This document shows positions 38,447-47,854 of a stretch of DNA of 64,000 nt, piece by piece. The notes below the pieces were generated by a model. That model was given only the letters and a program-made list of their open reading frames with translations, was not told the origin of the DNA and did not search any database. Each line of letters starts with the position of its first letter. Position 1 is the first letter of the stretch. This DNA comes from an uncultured Hyphomonadaceae bacterium (lineage in GTDB: Bacteria; Pseudomonadota; Alphaproteobacteria; Caulobacterales; Maricaulaceae), in the NCBI GenBank assembly GCA_913058335.1, contig CAJXPX010000004.1, positions 1 through 64,000 of the forward strand, given 5' to 3'. A program made the translations under genes and the position numbers.

Positions 38447-39706
38447 TTGCATATAGCCGTCATAAAAGATTCCGGGCCAGCCGAGCACCGCGTTGCCGCG
38501 ACGCCGGATACAGTCAAAGGATTCGTGGCCGCAGGCCATAAAATCACCGTCACCAAAGGCGCTGGAGCCGATGCCGATTTCGCTGACGCTGCCTATAAAG
38601 AGGCAGGGGCAACCCTTGCGGCCAGTAATGCGGCCTGCGTTAAAAATGCGGATATTGTTTTTTCTGTAAATGGCGCGGATGCCAAATTGGTTGGAAGCCT
38701 TAAAAAAGGCGCCGGAATTACCGGAGCCATGAGCCCGACCGATAACCCGAAATATGCTCAAGCCTGTGCCAAAGCAGGTGTCACGGCTTTTGCTCTCGAT
38801 TACATTCCTCGTATTTCCCGCGCACAGGCGATGGACGTGCTGTCTTCGCAGTCAAACCTTTCAGGTTATCGCTCTGTCGTCGAAGCCGCCGGAATTTACG
38901 GCCGCGCCCTGCCAATGATGATGACCGCGGCGGGCACAATCGCTCCGGCCAAAGTTTTTGTCATGGGCGCAGGCGTGGCGGGATTACAGGCGATTGCAAC
39001 ATCGCGCCGTCTCGGCGCTGTAACGACGGCGACTGATGTTCGCCCGGCTGCCAAAGAGCAAGTTGCCTCCCTCGGCGCAAAATTTGTCGCCGTGGAAAAC
39101 GAAGAATTCAAAGCGGCGGAAACCTCTGGTGGATATGCCAAGGAAATGTCGCCGGAATACCAAAAGGCTCAGGCTGAGCTCACGGCGTCTCATGTCGCCA
39201 AGCAGGACATTGTCGTTACCACGGCTCTCATTCCCGGACGCCCGGCGCCGAAATTGATTGATAAAGCCATGTTGGATTCCATGAAGCCCGGCTCTGTCAT
39301 TGTTGATCTGGCTGTAGAGCGCGGCGGCAATGTCGAAGGCTCTAAAAAAGGCGAAATCGTCACAACCAAAAACGGCGTTCATATTGTCGGCTATCTCAAC
39401 TGGCCATCCCGTATGGCGGCGGATGCGTCCAACATGTTTGCCCGTAACCTCAAGGCTTTCTTGCCTTTGGTCACGTCCGAAGACGGAGCTTACACGCCGG
39501 ATTGGGATGACGAAATTATTAAAGGCTGCGCCCTGACTAAAGATGGCGCTGTGGTGCATGAGCGTTTGCTAACGCTGACAGAAACGGCAAAAGCGCCGGC
39601 CGCAAAGAAGCCTGCCGCAAAGAAGTCCGCTGCCAAGAAGCCCGCTGCAAAAACGCCCGCTGCAAAAAAAACAGTGGCTAAAAATACCGGCAAGAAGAAA
39701 GGGTAA
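38447..39706 (+). CDS. pntAA: NAD(P) transhydrogenase subunit alpha part 1
   Basis: A 419-residue soluble NAD(H)-binding part (domain I) of proton-translocating transhydrogenase, which makes NADPH from NADH using the proton gradient. Marks: HRVAATPDTVKGF at the N-terminus, SQSNLSGYRSVVEAA (the RQD-loop region), VMGAGVAGLQAIATSRRLGA for NAD binding and LIPGRPAPKLI. Start is TTG 38447 with GAAGGGGA before it. The last about 38 residues are an unusual Lys/Ala/Pro tail (repeats of PAAKK), like histone H1 tails, not part of the family. Next gene 3 bases on. Confidence 0.93.
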   Translation: MHIAVIKDSGPAEHRVAATPDTVKGFVAAGHKITVTKGAGADADFADAAYKEAGATLAASNAACVKNADIVFSVNGADAKLVGSLKKGAGITGAMSPTDNPKYAQACAKAGVTAFALDYIPRISRAQAMDVLSSQSNLSGYRSVVEAAGIYGRALPMMMTAAGTIAPAKVFVMGAGVAGLQAIATSRRLGAVTTATDVRPAAKEQVASLGAKFVAVENEEFKAAETSGGYAKEMSPEYQKAQAELTASHVAKQDIVVTTALIPGRPAPKLIDKAMLDSMKPGSVIVDLAVERGGNVEGSKKGEIVTTKNGVHIVGYLNWPSRMAADASNMFARNLKAFLPLVTSEDGAYTPDWDDEIIKGCALTKDGAVVHERLLTLTETAKAPAAKKPAAKKSAAKKPAAKTPAAKKTVAKNTGKKKG

Positions 39707-39709
39707 AAT

Positions 39710-40039
39710 ATGACTTTCGCTCTCATCATGGCGGGAGGCGCCGCCGTCAGCCCGATCGTTTTTCAACTGACTATTTTCGTTCTGGCGATTTTCGTCGGGT
39801 ATTATGTTGTCTGGTCGGTCACGCCCGCCCTTCACACGCCGCTTATGGCCGTCACCAACGCGATTTCATCCGTGATTATCGTGGGCGCTTTGATCGCCGT
39901 TGCGGCCGGGGCGCAAGGCGGCTCTCCCGTCTCGACCTGGACCGGCGCGATTGCCGTGGCGCTTTGCGCCGTCAATATTTTCGGCGGCTTCCTTGTCACC
40001 CAGCGTATGCTTGCCATGTATAAGAAGAAGGCGAAATAA
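39710..40039 (+). CDS. pntAB: NAD(P) transhydrogenase subunit alpha part 2
   Basis: A 109-residue membrane subunit with an N-terminal helix and three more hydrophobic segments. FVGYYVVWSVTPALHTPLMAVTNAISSVIIVGAL is the conserved stretch of the proton channel part carried by split PntA in alphaproteobacteria. Split AA/AB/B organisation is usual in this class. Spacing of 2 bases to pntB supports one operon. The short Lys-rich end MYKKKAK is cytoplasmic. Confidence 0.94.
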   Translation: MTFALIMAGGAAVSPIVFQLTIFVLAIFVGYYVVWSVTPALHTPLMAVTNAISSVIIVGALIAVAAGAQGGSPVSTWTGAIAVALCAVNIFGGFLVTQRMLAMYKKKAK

Positions 40040-40041
40040 TC

Positions 40042-41454
40042 ATGCCTCACCTCTCTGCTAATCTTGCCGCTGTCCTATATACGATCTCAGCGGTCCTCTT
40101 CATTCTTGCCTTGCGGGGGCTAAGCTCCCCTGAAACGTCCCGCCGCGGGAATTATTACGGCATGGTCGGTATTGCGATTGCAATTGTGACAACCTTCTTG
40201 GTCGCCGGTATGGGCGGAACAGGTTTCCTATTCGCTGGAGCTGGCCTTGCGGTCGGCGGTGTGGCCGGCGCGGTGATTGCGAAGAAAATTCCGATGACGG
40301 ATATGCCGCAACTCGTTGCGGCGTTTCACTCCTTGGTCGGTTTGGCGGCGGTTCTCGTGGCTGTCGCAGCGTTTTTCTCGCCAGATAGTTTCGGAATCCT
40401 CACAGACGACGGCACTATCAAAGCCGGGAGCTTGCTCGAGTTATCCCTCGGCGCGGCCATTGGCGCGATTACCTTCTCAGGCTCTGTCATCGCCTTTGCC
40501 AAGCTAAACGGGAATATGTCCGGCGCGCCGATCATGCTGCCCTTCCGTCACCTGATTAATATCGCTCTTGGCCTCGGCGTGGCTGTGCTCATTGGGATGT
40601 TGATGAAATCCGGCGGTTCGGATCCGACAATCCTCTGGAGCCTTGTTGCTATCACCTTTATTCTCGGTTTTCTGCTTATCATTCCGATTGGCGGCGCGGA
40701 TATGCCCGTCGTAGTCTCCATGCTCAACAGTTATTCCGGCTGGGCCGCGGCCGCGCTTGGTTTTACACTGGGCAATATGGCGCTTATCGTGACCGGCGCG
40801 CTGGTTGGCTCTTCGGGCGCCATCCTGTCCTACATCATGTGTAAAGCCATGAACCGGAGCTTTATTTCCGTCATTCTTGGCGGATTTGGCGGCGATACCT
40901 CCTCCGCCGCAGGCGGCGATAAAGAACAGCGCCCGTTCAAACAGGGCTCTGCCGAAGACGCGGCGTTTATTATGAAAAATGCGTCGAAAGTTATCATCGT
41001 CCCGGGCTATGGCCTCGCCGTGGCGCAAGCTCAACACGCCATTCGCGAAATGGCTGACACGCTGAAAGAAGAAGGCGTCGATGTGGTTTACGCTATCCAC
41101 CCCGTCGCGGGCCGGATGCCGGGCCATATGAACGTGCTCCTCGCCGAAGCGAATGTCCCTTATGATGAAGTGTTCGAGCTGGAAGACATCAACTCCGAAT
41201 TCTCAAATGCGGATGTGGCGTTTGTCATCGGCGCGAATGACGTGACCAACCCGTCGGCAAAAACAGACCCGGCAAGCCCGATTTTCGGCATGCCTATTCT
41301 GGATGTCGATAAAGCCGCCACAGTCCTCGTCGTCAAACGCTCTATGTCCACAGGCTATGCCGGTATCGACAATGACCTGTTCTATGAAGACAAGACCATG
41401 ATGCTCCTGTCAGACGCGAAAAAGATGGTCGAGAGCATTATTAAAACGCTTTAG
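40042..41454 (+). CDS. pntB: NAD(P) transhydrogenase subunit beta
   Basis: A 470-residue subunit with nine or so membrane helices (residues about 1-270) and the NADP(H)-binding domain III. Marks: AFHSLVGLAAVLVA, MPVVVSMLNSYSGWAAAALGF, IIVPGYGLAVAQAQHAIREM for the dinucleotide fold, HPVAGRMPGHMNVLLAEANVPY and the terminal MLLSDAKKMVE. Full length. A strong terminator lies 40-75 bases after the stop and closes the operon. Confidence 0.96.
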   Translation: MPHLSANLAAVLYTISAVLFILALRGLSSPETSRRGNYYGMVGIAIAIVTTFLVAGMGGTGFLFAGAGLAVGGVAGAVIAKKIPMTDMPQLVAAFHSLVGLAAVLVAVAAFFSPDSFGILTDDGTIKAGSLLELSLGAAIGAITFSGSVIAFAKLNGNMSGAPIMLPFRHLINIALGLGVAVLIGMLMKSGGSDPTILWSLVAITFILGFLLIIPIGGADMPVVVSMLNSYSGWAAAALGFTLGNMALIVTGALVGSSGAILSYIMCKAMNRSFISVILGGFGGDTSSAAGGDKEQRPFKQGSAEDAAFIMKNASKVIIVPGYGLAVAQAQHAIREMADTLKEEGVDVVYAIHPVAGRMPGHMNVLLAEANVPYDEVFELEDINSEFSNADVAFVIGANDVTNPSAKTDPASPIFGMPILDVDKAATVLVVKRSMSTGYAGIDNDLFYEDKTMMLLSDAKKMVESIIKTL

Positions 41455-41491
41455 GGATGGCTTAGTCCAATTCTGAATTTAAAAATTAAAT

Positions 41492-41530
41492 ATACGTGCC
41501 TATGGTTCACCCTAAGGCGCGTATTTTTTT
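41492..41530 (+). terminator. Intrinsic terminator of the pnt operon
   Basis: A 10-bp stem (atacgtgcct / aggcgcgtat, one G-U) followed by TTTTTTT. It lies just after pntB and before the oppositely directed DUF3008 gene. Confidence 0.85.
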
Positions 41531-41553
41531 GAATTGGGGCGACCCGAACCAAC

Positions 41554-41739
41554 CTAATCCTCAACGTGGTCCGGTAAATTCTCGCGCTTAGTCGAGGCCA
41601 TGTCGTCTAACTCTTCCTCGGTCATTGTCTCATACATTTCGACGGACGCGCCTTGGAGTTCGCTTTTCTTGATTTCTCCGCGTTTGGCAGAGAGCGCCGC
41701 GCCGGCGGCCTTTTGTTGGGCTTTTGATTTGGCTTTCAT
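41554..41739 (-). CDS. DUF3008 small basic protein
   Basis: A 61-residue protein: MKAKSKAQQKAAGAALSAKRG, then KKSELQGASVEMYETMTEEEL, then ASTKRENLPDHVED. This is the DUF3008 family, a small, charged, conserved protein of unknown function. ATG 41739 is chosen because family members begin at this Met with the KAKSKAQQKA pattern and GGAGACC lies just upstream; the frame is open further upstream. It is divergent from the ABC exporter genes, sharing a short promoter region. Confidence 0.85.
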   Translation of the reverse strand: MKAKSKAQQKAAGAALSAKRGEIKKSELQGASVEMYETMTEEELDDMASTKRENLPDHVED

Positions 41740-41819
41740 ATCGGTCTCCTTGGATAGAAAACCTGTTTCCATTCTATTTGGTTCCAACCTTCGACAGAGA
41801 CCTTGTCAGAGGGATTTCA

Positions 41820-42812
41820 ATGACGTTAAAGACCTCTATGTCTACATCCCCTCTCTCTCTTCAAAATGTCTCCAAAAGCTTCGGCGGAAAATCCGCCGTG
41901 AAGGATGTTAGCTTTACAATTAAACGCGGCGAAGTGGTGGGGTTTTTAGGCCCGAACGGAGCCGGTAAAACGACGACGATCCGTATGGCGCTCGGCCTCA
42001 TCCCGCCGGACATGGGCGATGTGGCGTTGTTCGGGGAAAAGCCCGGTGAAAACGCCTTTGGGCGGATTGGGTTTTTGCCCGAAGAACGCGGGCTTTACAA
42101 AAAGCAGACCGCCCGCGAAAGCATCGCCCATATGGCGCGCCTCAACGGTATCGGGAAAAAAGAGGCTTTCACCCTCGCCGATGACCTATTGGACCGCTAT
42201 GGTCTGTCAGAGGCCAAACGCAAAAAGAACAAAGACATGTCCAAAGGCATGGCGCAGAAGGTTCAGCTTCTCTCTGCCATCGCGCATGATCCGGAATTTT
42301 ATATTCTGGACGAGCCGTTTTCCGGCCTCGACCCCGTCAACCAACGCGTGCTTGAAGGGATTGTCAGCGAGATCGCCGGACGCGGCAAAACCATTATTTT
42401 CTCGACTCATGTGATGGAACATGCCGAGCGTCTCTGTGACCGGATTATCCTGATGGGGGGCGGCCAAGTTGTCTTTGACGGCTCCACAGAAATGGCTTTG
42501 TCCAAAGCGCCGCGCCGTATGGTAATCGCCTCGGAGGATGACAGATTACTGGAAATCGTCAGGCCCTTTGCCGAAGACGTAGAAAAGCGCCGGGACGGGG
42601 GATTAAACGTGATACTAAAAGAAACCGCACAGAGCCAAGCCGTTTTAGAGCGTTGCGTTGCTGAAAAAATTAAGCTCACCCAATTTGAGCCGAAACAACC
42701 GACTTTGCATGAGGCTTTCGTGGCGCTGGTCGGAGATGATGTTCGCGCCGATTTAAAAGCCGATATGGCACATGACCTTGCGCAGACCAATCCCGCTCAA
42801 GAGGAGGCATAA
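41820..42812 (+). CDS. ABC transporter ATP-binding protein (NatA-like)
   Basis: A 330-residue ATPase. Walker A GPNGAGKTTT near residue 47, Q-loop region GFLPEERGLYKKQ, signature MSKGMAQKVQ (variant of LSGGQ), Walker B YILDEPFSGLDP and switch STHVMEH are all present. The extended C-terminal part is typical of the NatA/DUF4162 exporter group. The permease follows after 2 bases. ATG 41820 is chosen for its AGAGGG ribosome site. The substrate is unknown; NatAB-type exporters move sodium, drugs or peptides. Confidence 0.88.
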   Translation: MTLKTSMSTSPLSLQNVSKSFGGKSAVKDVSFTIKRGEVVGFLGPNGAGKTTTIRMALGLIPPDMGDVALFGEKPGENAFGRIGFLPEERGLYKKQTARESIAHMARLNGIGKKEAFTLADDLLDRYGLSEAKRKKNKDMSKGMAQKVQLLSAIAHDPEFYILDEPFSGLDPVNQRVLEGIVSEIAGRGKTIIFSTHVMEHAERLCDRIILMGGGQVVFDGSTEMALSKAPRRMVIASEDDRLLEIVRPFAEDVEKRRDGGLNVILKETAQSQAVLERCVAEKIKLTQFEPKQPTLHEAFVALVGDDVRADLKADMAHDLAQTNPAQEEA

Positions 42813-42814
42813 AG

Positions 42815-44290
42815 ATGTCATTTCTGCCTGCTGTTAATTTACGCCGCACCTTCCTTATCGCTCGCCGGGATTATCTTGGCTATATCAAGACATGGGGATT
42901 TTGGATTTCCTTCTTGATGCCTTTCATCGGCATGGGGTTTGGTATTGGTTTTGCCACGCTCGACGTGGAACTGTCGCCGCCGCGATATGAAACTATTCTT
43001 GATGAAACGGGTCAATATGCCGACGGCATTTTGGCCTTGCACGAGGAAAAGCAGAGGAGGAAGGTCGAGCTTTTAATTAATGGATTAGGCTCTACTCTCA
43101 TGTCTGATGAGCAAGAATCCGATATTCGTGAGACCTTGCAACAGGACGGGTCAGTAGCGGCCAGAGCGCAAATTGAACAGAACATCCCCTCTCTGAAAGG
43201 GCAATTAAAATCCCTAAACAGTAATGTTAATTTTGTTGACCCCCCCGCTCAGACGTTAGAGGCCTCACAAGCATATTTGACGGGCGAGAGACTCCTCCAA
43301 GTGGACGGCAAAGCCCGGCCTTTAGACGGTCTCCTCTATATTACCCAAACAGAGGACGGACCCAAAGCGGATTATTGGTCCAAGAATATAAATGCCCCTG
43401 ACCTGAAGAACTTGGCAGGAGACTATTTTGAAAGCCGCGCAGAGGAGAATTACCTCGCAACCGGGAATTTGACGCGCGAAGGATTAGCGGCGGCCAAGAA
43501 AGGCCGCCTGGAAGTGGAAAGTTTTGATCCAACCAAAGTCGCCAATGAAACAACCTCCCAAGCTGTGTCAGATGCAGATAAAGTGCCTTATTATGTTGCG
43601 GCCGCGCTGTCGGGTTTCCTATGGCTTTCGGTCTTTTCCGGCGCGTATATGCTGCTTACCTCTATGCTCGAAGAAAAGTTGAATAAGCTCCTTGAAATGA
43701 TGCTGGCATCGACCCGCTTTTCCGAAATTATTTTCGGGAAGCTTCTGGGAGTGGCAGCCCTAACCCTGACAGCAATGGCGCCCTATATCCTCTTGGCAAT
43801 CTTCGCCGGTACAGCGATAGCTCTTAAAGGCGACAGTGAAATGACGCAGGCCTTCGCGCAAAGTTTCACGCCGAAACTTCTCATCTTTTTCTTCATCTTT
43901 CTCATTTTGGGTTATATTTTTTACGGGGCTTGCTTTATCGCGCTCGGCGCACTTAGCCAATCTATGCAAGATGCACAAACCATGACTACTCCCATTGTTA
44001 TTGTGTTGACGCTCTGCGTACTGGTCGTGCCTCTGGGCCTCGCCACGCCGGACAGTCCTTTATTGCGACTGGCCAGCCTCTTTCCGCTATCGGCGCCTTT
44101 TGCGGTCCTCGTGCGGCTGCCGTCTGACCCCCCGCTCTGGGAGCTTATTTTATCTGCGGTTCTTCTCGCTCTGCTTTCACTTGGCGTGGTCTGGACTGCG
44201 GGCCGTGTCTTCCGCTACGGCGTGCTGTCCGGCTCCGGCATGAGCGCGATGACCGGCTGGTTTAAACGGACCATATTGCGACAAAGCTAG
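42815..44290 (+). CDS. ABC-2 type permease (NatB-like)
   Basis: A 491-residue membrane protein. One helix near residues 22-45 is followed by a large extracytoplasmic domain (about residues 50-255) and then five or six helices to residue 475. The order matches NatB/YhaP-like ABC-2 exporter permeases. SMLEEKLNKLLEMMLAS at about residue 290 is the conserved coupling segment. Together with the upstream ATPase it forms a full exporter as a dimer. Substrate unknown. Confidence 0.85.
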   Translation: MSFLPAVNLRRTFLIARRDYLGYIKTWGFWISFLMPFIGMGFGIGFATLDVELSPPRYETILDETGQYADGILALHEEKQRRKVELLINGLGSTLMSDEQESDIRETLQQDGSVAARAQIEQNIPSLKGQLKSLNSNVNFVDPPAQTLEASQAYLTGERLLQVDGKARPLDGLLYITQTEDGPKADYWSKNINAPDLKNLAGDYFESRAEENYLATGNLTREGLAAAKKGRLEVESFDPTKVANETTSQAVSDADKVPYYVAAALSGFLWLSVFSGAYMLLTSMLEEKLNKLLEMMLASTRFSEIIFGKLLGVAALTLTAMAPYILLAIFAGTAIALKGDSEMTQAFAQSFTPKLLIFFFIFLILGYIFYGACFIALGALSQSMQDAQTMTTPIVIVLTLCVLVVPLGLATPDSPLLRLASLFPLSAPFAVLVRLPSDPPLWELILSAVLLALLSLGVVWTAGRVFRYGVLSGSGMSAMTGWFKRTILRQS

Positions 44291-44357
44291 GCCGCGGTGT
44301 CGCATAATCTGCGGCATAAAGTGACCAAGAGGTGACAGAGCGGCCCTGCCGTCCTAT

Positions 44358-45056
44358 ATGGGATCTATGACCGAAACAGGCCCATCTCCTCGTGAGCGTA
44401 TATTACAAGCGGCCCTGCCTATGGCCGCGTTCGAAGGATGGACGGATAAAATGCTCCGCCAGTCTGTCAAAGCCGCTGGATTGCCGGACGGCGCCGAAGC
44501 TCTTTATTTCCCAGAAGGTGCGCTTGATTTACTGGCCTATTGGTCAGAACAGTTAAATAGGAAAACAGAACAGGCAATGGCCGCGCTGGACATTGAAAAT
44601 ATGAAAATCCGGGACCGCGTGACGCAAGGCGTTCTGGCAAGATTAGAAGCAATTCATCCCTTTGAAGAAGCGGCGCACCGCGCTTTGTCTCGCTTGGCGC
44701 TTCCAGATACGCTTTTGGGCGGACGGCTTAGCGGGCCGGGCCAGCTCTGGGCGGCGGCGGATACAATTTGGCGCGCCATTGGCGACACTTCGACGGACGC
44801 GAATTATTATTCCAAACGGACAATTCTGTCGGGCGTTATCGGGACGACCCTGCCAGTTTGGCTTAACGATGACGACCCTGATAAATTGAAGGGGCGCGAG
44901 TTCCTCGACGCCCGAATTGCAAACGTCATGCAGTTCGAAAAATTTAAATGGCAGCTTAAATCGAAAAGCAAAGACTGGCCGAGCCCGGCGAGCGTTTTAG
45001 GCTCTCTGCGTTATGGCGGACTGCCAAAGTTCAAACGCCGCAGACGGCGCGGATAA
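44358..45056 (+). CDS. COQ9 family protein
   Basis: A 232-residue protein of the COQ9 family, which presents lipid-bound intermediates to the ubiquinone hydroxylase step. The TetR-like N-terminal helices (RERILQAALPMAAFEGWTDKML) are followed by the COQ9 domain with LYFPEGALDLL, WRAIGDTSTDANYYSKRTILSGV and FLDARIANVMQFEK. An Arg-rich end (FKRRRRRG) is unusual but short. MTETG at 44367 is an alternative start three codons in. The gene stands alone. Confidence 0.92.
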   Translation: MGSMTETGPSPRERILQAALPMAAFEGWTDKMLRQSVKAAGLPDGAEALYFPEGALDLLAYWSEQLNRKTEQAMAALDIENMKIRDRVTQGVLARLEAIHPFEEAAHRALSRLALPDTLLGGRLSGPGQLWAAADTIWRAIGDTSTDANYYSKRTILSGVIGTTLPVWLNDDDPDKLKGREFLDARIANVMQFEKFKWQLKSKSKDWPSPASVLGSLRYGGLPKFKRRRRRG

Positions 45057-45092
45057 AAAATGCTGCACCCTCTCTTTGTGTCTATGGTGTGA

Positions 45093-46166
45093 CTATGGCA
45101 CGACCCGATTGACATGTGCCATTTTACGGCCCGCTCTAGCTTCTTTTTTCCCGTATATATGAAGGAAAGTGTTGTCTTCACGGGCCAGATTTTGCCAATC
45201 ATTCACATCTTCGCCGATTAGATTAGTCATAACAACGCCGTGTTTTGGATCCGTGCTGCCGAGAGGCCATCCGGCTACCGCGCGGATGTGTTGCTCAAAT
45301 TGATCCGTACAGCCCGCATCTTGCGTCCAATGACCTGAATTATGAACCCGTGGGGCAATTTCATTGACTAACAGGCTACCGTCCTCAAGTTCGAAAAACT
45401 CGGTGGCCATAACTCCAACATAATCCAGAGCTTCCATAATGCTTTGGGCGAGAGTTTTGGCATGTCCCAAATCCCGAGGCGCAGGGGCTGTGCTGGTGTG
45501 TAAAATATGATTCTTGTGAACATTTTCGACTAACGGATAGGCCGTCATTCGTCCGTCCACGCCTCTGGCGCAAACGATAGAAACTTCGCGTATAAAGGGG
45601 ATGAAGGCTTCGACAATAACGGGATGTGCCCCAAGTGCTTCCCAAGCGTTTTCTATATCGGTCTCATTTTGAAGGATCGCCTGACCTTTACCATCATAGC
45701 CAAACCTACGTGTTTTTAGGACGCCGCTCCCGCCGAGGCGGCGCAAAGCCCGTTTTAAATCAAATATGTTTTCAACAGTTTCAAAAGGGGCAACAGGGAC
45801 GCCGGCCTTTTCGGAAATAAATTTCTTTTCAGTCAATCTGTCCTGCGCCACATTCAGACAACTCGCGCTCGGATAAAGGGGTTTCAATCGCGCGGCTTCC
45901 AAAGCAGTTTCAGCTGGAATATTCTCAAACTCATATGTCAGTACGTCGCAGCCATCTGCGAAGGCCTTCACGGCGTTTAAATCGTTATAGTCTGCTTGCA
46001 TATAGCTATGCGCGACTTGGGCGGCGGGACTGTCTCCGCCAGTGGGCGCGAAAATATGAGTTTTCAAACCAAGCCGCGCCGCCGCGAGGGCCAGCATCCG
46101 GCCCAGTTGGCCACTTCCAAAAATTCCAATGATAGAGCCGGGCGGGAGAGGGAAGCCTGTTTGCAC
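45093..46166 (-). CDS. purK: N5-carboxyaminoimidazole ribonucleotide synthase
   Basis: A 357-residue ATP-grasp enzyme of purine synthesis that carboxylates AIR on N5 using ATP and bicarbonate. Marks: IGIFGSGQLGRMLALAAARLG near the N-terminus, TYEFENIP, LKTRRFGYDGKGQ, VEAFIPFIREVSIV, and VNEIAPRVHNSGHWTQDA. The product goes to PurE, encoded immediately upstream with 3 bases between the genes. Full length. Confidence 0.95.
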   Translation of the reverse strand: MQTGFPLPPGSIIGIFGSGQLGRMLALAAARLGLKTHIFAPTGGDSPAAQVAHSYMQADYNDLNAVKAFADGCDVLTYEFENIPAETALEAARLKPLYPSASCLNVAQDRLTEKKFISEKAGVPVAPFETVENIFDLKRALRRLGGSGVLKTRRFGYDGKGQAILQNETDIENAWEALGAHPVIVEAFIPFIREVSIVCARGVDGRMTAYPLVENVHKNHILHTSTAPAPRDLGHAKTLAQSIMEALDYVGVMATEFFELEDGSLLVNEIAPRVHNSGHWTQDAGCTDQFEQHIRAVAGWPLGSTDPKHGVVMTNLIGEDVNDWQNLAREDNTFLHIYGKKEARAGRKMAHVNRVVP

Positions 46167-46169
46167 GTC

Positions 46170-46661
46170 TTAACCCTTGGGATCGTGAGCAACTGACTGG
46201 GTTTGCTCGGCGCGCCAGTCATTGAGGCGCTTGGCAAGAGCGTCATCCGACAGGGCCAAAATAGAGGCGGCGAGTAGGGCGGCATTTTTCGCGCCGGACT
46301 TACCAATTGCCAAAGTGCCTACGGGGACGCCGCCGGGCATTTGCGCAATAGATAAAAGACTGTCCATGCCCGAAAGGGCTTTACTTTCAACGGGGACGCC
46401 TAAAACGGGAAGAGGCGTCATGGACGCTGCCATGCCCGGTAAATGCGCCGCGCCGCCCGCGCCGGCAATAATAACTTTATGGCCCGCCTCAGCGGCGCCT
46501 GTTGCAAAATCATATAATCTTTGAGGGGTTCTATGGGCCGAAATCACTTTAGCTTCATAGGCTATCTGCAAATTATCCAGAATTTTGGCGGCATGTTCCA
46601 TGGTCGGCCAATCGGACGTCGAGCCCATAATAATGGCGATAGGAGCAGTTTTAGCGGTCAT
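46170..46661 (-). CDS. purE: N5-CAIR mutase PurE
   Basis: A 163-residue class I Pur[20 protein letters not shown] near the N-terminus, [13 protein letters not shown] with the catalytic His, and [15 protein letters not shown] are all intact. It converts N5-CAIR to CAIR in purine synthesis. Co-transcribed with purK (3-base gap). No PurR-type or riboswitch structure is evident in the roughly 175 bases before it. Confidence 0.96.
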   Translation of the reverse strand: MTAKTAPIAIIMGSTSDWPTMEHAAKILDNLQIAYEAKVISAHRTPQRLYDFATGAAEAGHKVIIAGAGGAAHLPGMAASMTPLPVLGVPVESKALSGMDSLLSIAQMPGGVPVGTLAIGKSGAKNAALLAASILALSDDALAKRLNDWRAEQTQSVAHDPKG

Positions 46662-46836
46662 GACTTTGCAGTCCCCATAAGAGTGGCTGGAAAGCGATAT
46701 CTTCTAAAGGATGGCCCGCGAGAATCCAACCGACATTTTTAATCTGTTTACGTTTCCTTTAGACCGCCTCTTTTCCGTTTCTTAACTCTGGGCGGCTAAA
46801 GACGAGAGGACATTATTTTTCAGGAGACCCCATCCT

Positions 46837-47478
46837 ATGCCACTTAGCCGCGTTTCCAGCGCTTTAAATGAAGCCAGCTTTCGCGCGATTGACCGGACAG
46901 GTGTAACGGAGTCCCAGCTCAGCCAAGACAATATATCCCTTCAAGCGGAAATTACGCGGCTTCGTCACCGGGTTTTAGAGCTAGAGCGCGCGGCGGATAC
47001 GGACCCCCTTGTACCCGTTTTCAACCGCCGGGCCTTTATGCGCGAAGTGACGCGGGCTCAAACAGTTATGGAGCGTTATGATATGGTGAGCTCGCTCATT
47101 TTCTTTGATCTGAACGGGTTTAAAGCTATCAATGACGCTCACGGTCATACGGTGGGGGATAATTTGCTTAAGGCTGTCGGCGATGTTTTGCTTAACGGTG
47201 TCAGACAATGCGATATGGTGGCGCGCCTCGGCGGTGATGAGTTTGGCGTCCTCTTGTTTAAATCGTCGCCGGAAATTGCTCGCGCGAAAGCGTCGACCCT
47301 ATCGTGCCGAATGAGAGAAGAACGAATCTTCACCGGAGATCGATATGTCAATATTTCCGCGTCATGGGGAGTCGCGCGGTGTGATCCCGGCATTCCGGCT
47401 GACGAAGTCTTACATCAGGCTGACCAAGCAATGTATGAGGCTAAACGCGCCCGCCCAAATCAGCTCCAGACCGCCTAA
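46837..47478 (+). CDS. Small diguanylate cyclase (GGDEF)
   Basis: A 213-residue cytoplasmic GGDEF protein that should make cyclic di-GMP. The N-terminal about 50 residues hold a coiled coil (NISLQAEITRLRHRVLELERAA) instead of a sensor. The catalytic core has DPLVPVFNRRAF, FFDLNGFKAIND and ARLGGDEFGVLL. An inhibitory RxxD site (RQCD) lies five residues before GGDEF, so product feedback is expected. AGGAGACC precedes ATG 46837. The signal controlling it is not visible. Confidence 0.92.
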   Translation: MPLSRVSSALNEASFRAIDRTGVTESQLSQDNISLQAEITRLRHRVLELERAADTDPLVPVFNRRAFMREVTRAQTVMERYDMVSSLIFFDLNGFKAINDAHGHTVGDNLLKAVGDVLLNGVRQCDMVARLGGDEFGVLLFKSSPEIARAKASTLSCRMREERIFTGDRYVNISASWGVARCDPGIPADEVLHQADQAMYEAKRARPNQLQTA

Positions 47479-47717
47479 GCAATGATGTCCGGCGTGATTT
47501 GGTTTTCCAGATAGACAATCTGATCTTTCATTGAGAGTTTTACTTTTTTCATGCGGCGCAGTTTAAGCATATCGGCGGCCCCGTTTTCCGATAAAGCCTT
47601 GATTTCATCATCAATCCGTCGATGTTCCGCGCGCAAACGATTAAGCAGAACTTGTAGCTCCGCTTGGGTTGGCTCTAATGTTTCATCATTGTCGGCGTCT
47701 GGTGTCTCGTTTGACAT
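47475..47717 (-). CDS. DUF465 protein, copy 1
   Basis: An 80-residue helical protein: an acidic start, then LLNRLRAEHRRIDDEIKALSE and the family core LKLRRMKKVKLSMKDQIVYLEN. DUF465 (YdcH-like) proteins are short helical hairpins of unknown role, often encoded in pairs. It converges with the GGDEF gene, overlapping its end by 4 bases. A second DUF465 gene lies 137 bases away, divergent. Confidence 0.88.
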   Translation of the reverse strand: MSNETPDADNDETLEPTQAELQVLLNRLRAEHRRIDDEIKALSENGAADMLKLRRMKKVKLSMKDQIVYLENQITPDIIA

Positions 47718-47854
47718 TAGATTTTAATAAAGACTTCCGTGGAAATGGGCAAGCTGAACAGGGTTTAATGTCAGAAATTGAATTCAATTAAGACTCGTGA
47801 AAAGTTTTGTGCTATAGAAAAGAGGCTTAAGTCACCTAACCTAAGGAGATGTGA

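Noticed and set aside
40504-41127. 207-residue minus-strand frame
   Set aside because: It is antisense to pntB, His/Arg-rich as expected from the mirror of Ala/Gly-rich coding sequence.
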